Shown piece after piece: positions 55,829-64,000 of a stretch of DNA of 64,000 nt. The notes under the pieces were generated by a model. The model did not search any database. It had not been told where the DNA came from and saw nothing but the letters and a program-made list of their open reading frames with translations. Numbering within the stretch: the first letter of the stretch is position 1; every line of letters starts with the position of its first letter. The translations under genes were made by a program, and so were the position numbers. The DNA is from Saprospiraceae bacterium (GTDB taxonomy: Bacteria; Bacteroidota; Bacteroidia; Chitinophagales; Saprospiraceae): positions 204,545 through 268,544 of the forward strand of contig JADKGD010000006.1 of the NCBI GenBank assembly GCA_016717145.1, written 5' to 3'.

Positions 55829-56545
55829 ATGTCCACACCATCAAATGTAACTACGAGATATAGCGATGAAGAGTTGAAAGACTTTAAAGAAATTCTCGAT
55901 GCAAAGCTAGAAAAAGCAAGAAATCAATATCTCAGCTTGCGTGAGCAGCTTAAAGATATTACTGAAAATAATAACGATGACTTTGCCAAGGATATTACTG
56001 ACTTTTCTTCCATCCAATCTGAGGTTGAAATGCTTAATAATATGGCAAATCATCAGCGTAAATATATACAGGACCTTGAAAATGCCCTGATTAGAATTAA
56101 CAATAAATCATATGGTATTTGTATTGTAAGTGGTGAACTTATCGATAAAAAAAGATTGCTTGCAGTACCAACAACCACTAAATCTGTTACCGCCAAAACA
56201 CTTTCAGAAATGAAAGATGTACAGATAGTACCAAAAGAACGTCAAAGAGGATTTGACGATATGGATGATGAAGATGAGGTAAAACCAGTCAGAAAAGCAG
56301 AGCCAAAGAAGCCTGTGATTATTACAAAGGTTATTAAAAAATCAGGGACTGCTCCCAAAGTAGCTGCAGAATTGGATGATGATGACCTTGATAAAATATT
56401 TTCTGAATTGGACGTCATTAAAGAACTGGATGAAGCTGACCTTGGTATCGATGAAGATGATGAAGATGCATTTTCTGATGATGAAGATCTTGATATGATC
56501 GCAGACGATGAACCTGAAGATTATGAAGACGAAGATATGGAGTAG
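55829..56545 (+). CDS. TraR/DksA-family protein with incomplete zinc site and acidic tail
   Basis: This 238-residue protein has an N-terminal coiled-coil region (LDAKLEKARNQYLSLREQL). Next comes a DksA-type globular motif, SYGICIVSGELIDKKRLLAV, then PTTTKSV. Where DksA has four Zn-binding Cys, only one (in GICIVSG) remains, as is common in Bacteroidota relatives. Residues ~150-175 are Lys/Pro-rich (RKAEPKKPVIITKVIKKS). From ~180 the tail is almost wholly acidic (DDDDLDKIFSELD, DEDDEDAFSDDEDLDM). It may bind RNA polymerase's secondary channel like DksA; this is unproven. A strong terminator follows. Confidence 0.85.
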   Translation: MSTPSNVTTRYSDEELKDFKEILDAKLEKARNQYLSLREQLKDITENNNDDFAKDITDFSSIQSEVEMLNNMANHQRKYIQDLENALIRINNKSYGICIVSGELIDKKRLLAVPTTTKSVTAKTLSEMKDVQIVPKERQRGFDDMDDEDEVKPVRKAEPKKPVIITKVIKKSGTAPKVAAELDDDDLDKIFSELDVIKELDEADLGIDEDDEDAFSDDEDLDMIADDEPEDYEDEDME

Positions 56546-56560
56546 TCAGAAAACAAAATA

Positions 56561-56600
56561 AACAACAAAGGCTTGAGATTACTCAGGCCTTTGTTGTTTT
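56561..56600 (+). terminator. Terminator after the DksA-like gene, usable by both strands
   Basis: AACAACAAAGGC and GCCTTTGTTGTT form a perfect 12-bp stem around TTGAGATTACTCAG, followed by TTTT. It lies between the convergent DksA-like gene and valS. Confidence 0.85.
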
Positions 56601-56654
56601 AGCCAAGATTTACAAAACCATGTTTAATTAATTTAAGTAAAACGGAATATTAAA

Positions 56655-59282
<2,628 letters not shown>

Positions 59283-59332
59283 TGCTTTTTATTTTAAATA
59301 TTGAACATAGATTTATCAACTCCATATTTTTG

Positions 59333-59938
59333 TTAATATTTCATGGTATATACATCTGTATTTCCGGATTTTTTCTCTACAATGACGATAAAATTATCGT
59401 ACTCAGATTCATCAAAAGTTTTTGTAAATACATCTCTTTTTGCCAAAGTATTTGTAATAGCCGGAATTGTATTGGAATGTCCTACAATAAATATTCGATT
59501 ATAATCTGTAGATGATTTGACATCATCAAGGAGTTGTTTTAAACCTTTATCATCGTATGGTTTAACGGACATCATTTTAATATCAGCCAAGGAATCTACT
59601 GTATATAATGCTCTTAATTTCATTGTAGAATATATGGCATCAACTCTGGTTCCCCGCATTATGTCTGCTATTTTAGTCGCTCTGTTAAACCCGGATTCGG
59701 TGAGGATTGGGTCGACTTTATTAAACGTATCTTTCTCAGCGTGTCTGACCAGATAATATATCTTTGTAATACTATCCTCTTGAAGTGTGATGCTGGTCCC
59801 ATCTTCAGTTATTATGACATTGGCTTTTATTTCTTTCAGTTTTTTACCGTTGACATCAGGTAACTTTATATCATTTTTGCAGGAAATCATTAAAGCACCT
59901 GCGATTATGATGTATAAGGGCAACTTAATAAAATTCAT
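59333..59938 (-). CDS. Histidine phosphatase family lipoprotein
   Basis: This 201-residue protein has a signal with lipobox (GALMISCKND, Cys20), so it is membrane-anchored outside the cytoplasm. The histidine phosphatase motif is YYLVRHAEKD (nucleophile His), with Arg in STMKLRALYTVDS and the second catalytic His in IFIVGHSNTIPAI. It resembles SixA/phosphoglycerate-mutase-like phosphatases; the substrate is unknown. It ends 50 bp before valS begins, on the same strand. Confidence 0.87.
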   Translation of the reverse strand: MNFIKLPLYIIIAGALMISCKNDIKLPDVNGKKLKEIKANVIITEDGTSITLQEDSITKIYYLVRHAEKDTFNKVDPILTESGFNRATKIADIMRGTRVDAIYSTMKLRALYTVDSLADIKMMSVKPYDDKGLKQLLDDVKSSTDYNRIFIVGHSNTIPAITNTLAKRDVFTKTFDESEYDNFIVIVEKKSGNTDVYTMKY

Positions 59939-60087
59939 TTGTTATGTATTGTCAGTCGATTAATAAATTAAAATCGGTCGCTTTTTATGCCAACCAAATG
60001 TTGAGTCATTATTAAGCTAACAGGATTATTGATGATAAGGAACTTAGTGTAAAAATTATAATCATACGCTTACACACAAAAAATAAA

Positions 60088-61347
60088 TTAAACCTTTACT
60101 GCTTTTGCCTCAAATATATTCTTCAGTTCCAATTGTGTTTGAATCAAATCGTCAAACGTTTCTCTCCTTCTGATCAGATAATCCCTTCCTTCATGCACAA
60201 GAACTTCTGCCGGTCGATATCTGGAGTTATAATTTGAAGCCATTGTAAAACAATAGGCTCCGGCATTGTAAAATGCCAAAATATCCCCTTCATTTATTTC
60301 AGTTATCTTTCTATTTGTGCCAAAAGTATCCGTTTCGCAAATGTACCCTACCACTGTGTATATTCTTGACCTTCCCTCGGTTTTTGAGATATTGACAATT
60401 TTGTGGTAAGCATCATACAACATTGGTCTGATCAGGTGATTAAGTCCTGAATCAACTCCTGCAAAAACAGTGGAGGTTGTCTGTTTTATAACATTGACCT
60501 TTACCAAAAAAATACCCGATTGGCTTACCAAAAACTTACCGGGTTCAAACATTAAAGTTAAATTTCGTCCATATTCCGCACAAAATGACTTAAACCTATT
60601 TGTTATTTGCTCTCCAAGTTCTTCAATATCCGTTTCAATATCTTCTTCCTGATATGGGACTTTAAATCCACTCCCAAAATCTATATATTGAAGATCTTTA
60701 AATTCCTTAGAAACCTGAAACAATATTTCAGCGCCCTGAAGAAAAACGTCAATATCCAAAATGTCACTACCTGTATGCATATGTATTCCTTCGACAATCA
60801 TCTCATGGGCTTTTACAATCCGATGGATGTGTGGGGTCTGATGGAAAGAAATGCCAAACTTGGAATCAATATGCCCTACACTTATTTTACTGTTTCCTCC
60901 ACCCATAATGTGTGGATTAATACGTATACAAATCGGATATTCCGGATACAAACTTCCAAATTGCTCGAGGATGGACAGATTATCAATGTTGATTTTAACG
61001 CCCATTTCTACAGCCAGCGTGATCTCTTCAATAGAGACACAGTTCGGTGTATAAATAATTTCATCCGGCCTGAAACCTGCCAGCAGTCCAAGCTTTACTT
61101 CCTGGATAGACACTGTGTCCAATCCTGCACCTAGTGACTTCATGTACTTTAGCACTTCAATATTATTTAGTGCTTTACATGCATAATTGATCTTGATTTT
61201 TTTTAATTTAAATGCATTTGTAAGTCTGTCATATTGTCTTTTTATGATAGCTGTCTCATAAATGTACAACGGGCAACCATACTTTTCTGCAAGTATCAAA
61301 GGATCCACGCCACCTTCCAGAACATATTTATTGTCTACTATTTGCAT
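60088..61347 (-). CDS. lysA: Diaminopimelate decarboxylase
   Basis: The start is placed at 61347 (MQIVDNKYVLEGGVDPLILA). An in-frame ATG 54 bases upstream lies beyond the TATATTTG -7 element at 61370-61377, so it is unlikely. The 419-residue enzyme makes lysine from meso-diaminopimelate. The PLP Lys is in INYACKALNN; other motifs are IRINPHIMGGGNSKISVGH, GIHMHTGSDI, YIDFGSGFKVPYQ, EPGKFLVSQSG and FYNAGAYCFTMASNYNSR. No other lysine pathway gene is near. Confidence 0.93.
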   Translation of the reverse strand: MQIVDNKYVLEGGVDPLILAEKYGCPLYIYETAIIKRQYDRLTNAFKLKKIKINYACKALNNIEVLKYMKSLGAGLDTVSIQEVKLGLLAGFRPDEIIYTPNCVSIEEITLAVEMGVKINIDNLSILEQFGSLYPEYPICIRINPHIMGGGNSKISVGHIDSKFGISFHQTPHIHRIVKAHEMIVEGIHMHTGSDILDIDVFLQGAEILFQVSKEFKDLQYIDFGSGFKVPYQEEDIETDIEELGEQITNRFKSFCAEYGRNLTLMFEPGKFLVSQSGIFLVKVNVIKQTTSTVFAGVDSGLNHLIRPMLYDAYHKIVNISKTEGRSRIYTVVGYICETDTFGTNRKITEINEGDILAFYNAGAYCFTMASNYNSRYRPAEVLVHEGRDYLIRRRETFDDLIQTQLELKNIFEAKAVKV

Positions 61348-61369
61348 AACAAGATTCTTATTGTGGGGG

Positions 61370-61377
61370 CAAATATA
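61370..61377 (-). promoter_or_regulatory. Putative -7 element of lysA
   Basis: TATATTTG on the minus strand matches TAnnTTTG exactly, 22 bases before the chosen lysA ATG. Confidence 0.5.
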
Positions 61378-61501
61378 AAAATTATATAGAAGAAAAAACA
61401 TGCAATTAGGTGGAATATCTTATTTACCTGCTTTTGATTGAAGGAAGTTCTGCTCTGTGATGATTTGGTTTACCGGACTTCTGCCACTAAAAGATTTAAT
61501 A

Positions 61502-62698
61502 TTAATGTTTGAAAGCCAACCATGCCATTAGCCCCATTCCGATTTCCAAAGCAGCTTCATCAATATCAAATGTTGGTGTATGTACCTGAGATGTGATACC
61601 CTTACTTTTATTTCCTGTCCCCAATCTATAAAAGCAGGCTGGTATAACTTGTGAATAAAAAGCGAAGTCTTCAGAAGTCATTCTTAAAGGCAAGTCAACT
61701 ACATTTTTTTCCCCCAAATAAGCTTTCATTTCATTGATAACTTTTTGGGTTAAATTAGGTTCATTGATTAAAAATGGATAACCTTTTTCAATGTTGACAA
61801 TACAAGTTGCTCCAAAAGCCTTTGCTGTCATCTCTGCCGTATGAATGATTAATTCGTGTGCCATAAGCCGCCACGTTTCATTCATGGTTCTAAACGTACC
61901 TTCAATTAAAACACGATCCGGAATGATATTTGTTGCGCCGCCTATCGAATTAAACTTTCCAAAACTCAGAACACTTGGTATCGAAGCATCATTTTTTCTT
62001 GATACGATTTGCTGCAAAGAAACAATTATTTGAGAAGCAGAAAGAATAGTATCAATACAGTCCTGTGGCATCGCAGCATGTCCACCTTTACCAATGACTT
62101 CTATATATATTTCATCAGCAGATGCCATGTAAAGACCTGATCTGATGCCTACCTTGCCTGTCTCCAGAGAGGGAAAAACGTGTTGCGCTATAATAGCCTC
62201 AGGTCTTGGGTTTTCCAGGGCTCCTTCCTTTATCATCAGACTTGCGCCTCCCGGCAGTTTTTCTTCGCCAGGTTGGAAAATTAGTCGTACAGAATTTGGC
62301 AATGATTGTTTTATATCATTAAGGATCATAGCAGCACCCAAAAGGGAAGACATATGGACGTCATGACCACAAGCATGCATTACACCTTTTTTTTCAGATC
62401 GGTAAGTTACTTCATTTAACTCCTGGATTGGCAAAGCATCCATGTCAGCACGCAATGCTATTGTTTTGTCATCAGATTGACCCTTTATTGTCGCAATAAT
62501 ACCAAATCCTGCAACTTCGCATGTAAATGGAATCCCTAGCTGAGTGAGCCTGCTACAAATATACTCGCTGGTCTTTGCCTCTTCAAAAGACAATTCAGGA
62601 TGTCTGTGAAGATGCCTTCTTATTGAAATAATATCAGGCAAATATTGAGCAGCCTTTGTTTTTATGGTATCTATCATATCAAAATTCGACGTAATCAT
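61502..62698 (-). CDS. M20 family metallo-amidohydrolase (N-acyl amino acid hydrolase type)
   Basis: This 398-residue protein has the M20D pattern: RRHLHRHPELSFEEAKTSEY, ALRADMDALPIQE, HACGHDVHMSSLLGAA (metal ligands), FQPGEEKLPGGASLMI and a dimerisation domain with GKGGHAAMPQDCIDT. The C-terminal part is MTSEDFAFYSQVIPACFYRL. Such enzymes deacylate N-acyl amino acids or act on peptidoglycan- or auxin-type conjugates; the exact substrate is unknown. An internal Met at residue 8 is an alternative start. No signal peptide, so cytoplasmic. Confidence 0.92.
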   Translation of the reverse strand: MITSNFDMIDTIKTKAAQYLPDIISIRRHLHRHPELSFEEAKTSEYICSRLTQLGIPFTCEVAGFGIIATIKGQSDDKTIALRADMDALPIQELNEVTYRSEKKGVMHACGHDVHMSSLLGAAMILNDIKQSLPNSVRLIFQPGEEKLPGGASLMIKEGALENPRPEAIIAQHVFPSLETGKVGIRSGLYMASADEIYIEVIGKGGHAAMPQDCIDTILSASQIIVSLQQIVSRKNDASIPSVLSFGKFNSIGGATNIIPDRVLIEGTFRTMNETWRLMAHELIIHTAEMTAKAFGATCIVNIEKGYPFLINEPNLTQKVINEMKAYLGEKNVVDLPLRMTSEDFAFYSQVIPACFYRLGTGNKSKGITSQVHTPTFDIDEAALEIGMGLMAWLAFKH

Positions 62699-62765
62699 TA
62701 ATTAACTTAGTGTAAATGTAATACTTCCATGTTTGACACCCAAATGTATAATAAATATTGTCGGC

Positions 62766-63557
62766 TTATGCAGCGGCTTCGGTTTTCATATTTGTAGCCA
62801 ATTCTGTGCCTAAATATCGCTCAATTAAAAAATGACCTAAATAAATCAGAGGCGTCAGGATGATTGCCATTCCAAATTTATACATATAATTGACCGTTCC
62901 GATTGCCAGAACCCTTACAATATCCCAATCTGAACCAATCCAAAATGCAATGATGAGTACTACGTAACTATCAATAAACTGTGAAATCAAAGTACTCCCT
63001 GTAGCTCTTAGCCAAATCTTTTTTTCACCTGTATAGGTCTTGATTTTATGAAAAATAAAAACGTCGAGCACTTGTCCAAATAAAAATGCGACCATAGAAC
63101 CAATTATAATCCATAGACCCTGACCCATAACGGTATTAAATGCCAAATCCATATCAAGCACACTTTGAGATGAATTTGTTGCATCCAATCCACTCTGAAA
63201 TTGCCACCATTCATTCGGCGGTAGGCTAATGGCTCCATAAACCATGAAGAAAGCATAAAAAACAATACCTACTGCCATGTAAGAAAGAAAACGGACAGCC
63301 CGAACGCCATAATATTCGTTTATAATATCTGTCATTATAAATACAATCGGCCATAATATGGCACCGGCAGTCAGATTTAGTCCCAATCCTTTGACACCAA
63401 ATATCGTCCAGTCAAACGGGATTAAACCAAACAATTTTTCAAGCGAAAATATTTTAAGTCCAACAAATTCGGCTACTACCGTATTAGCCACAAAAAAACC
63501 GGCCAAAATGACAAATAGTATATAAGCCTTGTTTTTCATAATTGATTCTATTGCCAT
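62766..63557 (-). CDS. yhhQ: Queuosine precursor transporter (YhhQ/VUT family)
   Basis: This 263-residue integral membrane protein has about six to seven helices (AYILFVILAGFFVANTVVAE, GAILWPIVFIMTDIINEYYG, WIIIGSMVAFLFGQVLDVFI). Family signatures are TDIINEYYGVRAVRF, the VLDVFIFHKIKTYTGEKKIW loop and STLISQFIDSYVVLIIAFWI. These proteins import preQ0/preQ1 for queuosine synthesis. A second Met at residue 7 is an alternative start. It is divergent from the hscA-like gene. Confidence 0.9.
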   Translation of the reverse strand: MAIESIMKNKAYILFVILAGFFVANTVVAEFVGLKIFSLEKLFGLIPFDWTIFGVKGLGLNLTAGAILWPIVFIMTDIINEYYGVRAVRFLSYMAVGIVFYAFFMVYGAISLPPNEWWQFQSGLDATNSSQSVLDMDLAFNTVMGQGLWIIIGSMVAFLFGQVLDVFIFHKIKTYTGEKKIWLRATGSTLISQFIDSYVVLIIAFWIGSDWDIVRVLAIGTVNYMYKFGMAIILTPLIYLGHFLIERYLGTELATNMKTEAAA

Positions 63558-63722
63558 ATGGAGTCATTTAATGTTGATAATATGAATGTTAACTTATAAT
63601 TGTACACTTTGTTGATGACATCTTGAAATTAAAATACAAAATAGGTGAAAATTTAAAAACGTTGCCAATAACATTATCGCAACATTTTAAACATTCCGTC
63701 AAATTAATCCGTTAAGATAGAT

Positions 63723-63730
63723 TATTTTTG
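63723..63730 (+). promoter_or_regulatory. Putative -7 element of the hscA-like gene
   Basis: TATTTTTG fits TAnnTTTG and lies 18 bases before the ATG at 63749. Confidence 0.4.
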
Positions 63731-63748
63731 TCATTTTTAAATTCCATC

Positions 63749-64000
63749 ATGAAGATTCCTATTGACCTGAAAACCGGTAATGCTGTTGAAACTCCGAAAC
63801 AAGATATTATTGTTGGCATAGATTTGGGCACTACCAATAGTCTTGTGGCTTATATCGTTGATGGTCATCCGGTTACGGTCAAATCGATTTCGGGCCGAAG
63901 GACGCTAACCCCTTCCATACTTCACTTCGGAGAAGAAGGTCAAATCATAGTGGGTGATGAAGCAAAAAAGTTTTTGATTTCTGATCCTAGGCGAACTGTT
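63749..64000 (+). CDS. hscA: Hsp70 family chaperone, HscA-like (3' end outside window)
   Basis: The first 84 codons are in view and run off the window. They give MKIPIDLKTG, then IVGIDLGTTNSLVAYIVDG, the phosphate-1 loop of the Hsp70 ATPase. RTLTPSILHF, IVGDEAKKFLISDP and RRTV follow. The N-terminal extension and the DEAKKFLISDP wording fit the HscA branch used in Fe-S cluster transfer better than DnaK, but with only the start visible HscA versus DnaK is an inference. Its divergent neighbour is yhhQ. Confidence 0.8.
   Translation, partial: MKIPIDLKTGNAVETPKQDIIVGIDLGTTNSLVAYIVDGHPVTVKSISGRRTLTPSILHFGEEGQIIVGDEAKKFLISDPRRTV

Overview
This 64 kb window looks like chromosomal DNA of a member of the Bacteroidota, probably a Saprospiraceae-like lineage (inference). 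It is AT-rich. It carries several secreted proteins with type IX secretion (T9SS) C-terminal sorting domains. It also holds families typical of that phylum: a VPS10/BNR protein, an M43 metalloprotease, S9 peptidases, TPR/beta-barrel pairs and a DksA relative with an incomplete zinc site. Many genes and the tRNA have the Bacteroidota -7 element TAnnTTTG just upstream.

Layout. 0-7 kb: 3' part of a class V aminotransferase, a thiolase, and a TPR + outer-membrane barrel pair. 7-18.5 kb: a small tandem repeat, rlhA (23S rRNA hydroxycytidine synthase), a decayed leucine-rich-repeat T9SS gene bracketed by two copies of the rlhA 3' end, trhO (tRNA U34 hydroxylase), PBP1A, a HAD hydrolase and recX. 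18.6-28.6 kb: accessory region with a VPS10/BNR secreted protein, a lipoprotein, a toxin-antitoxin pair among imperfect-palindrome repeats, and two T9SS proteins. 28.7-30.1 kb: an array of eight structured ~165-bp units ending at a tRNA-Glu gene. 30.2-42.6 kb: an AspT-like transporter, an Smr protein, an HhH/outer-membrane protein, an M43 protease, a HEAT-like protein, an S9 peptidase, mgsA and uvrC. 43-64 kb: mostly housekeeping (sirtuin, NAD(P)HX repair, S4 protein, PPK2, DUF58, trxA, proC, GNAT, proline dehydrogenase, aroE, acpH, smc, DksA-like, valS, histidine phosphatase, lysA, M20 amidohydrolase, queuosine-precursor transporter, start of an hscA-like Hsp70).

Functional links. Two RNA hydroxylation genes (rlhA, trhO) flank the decayed insert. 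NAD-linked genes (sirtuin, nnr) are neighbours. Proline synthesis (proC) and degradation (proline dehydrogenase) converge.

The most unusual features are the tRNA-Glu-associated array and the duplicated rlhA 3' end. At least eight otherwise conserved genes carry a single frameshift, several in homopolymer runs. That pattern points to uncorrected assembly indels at least as strongly as to biology. All functions are read from sequence alone; no database search was run.
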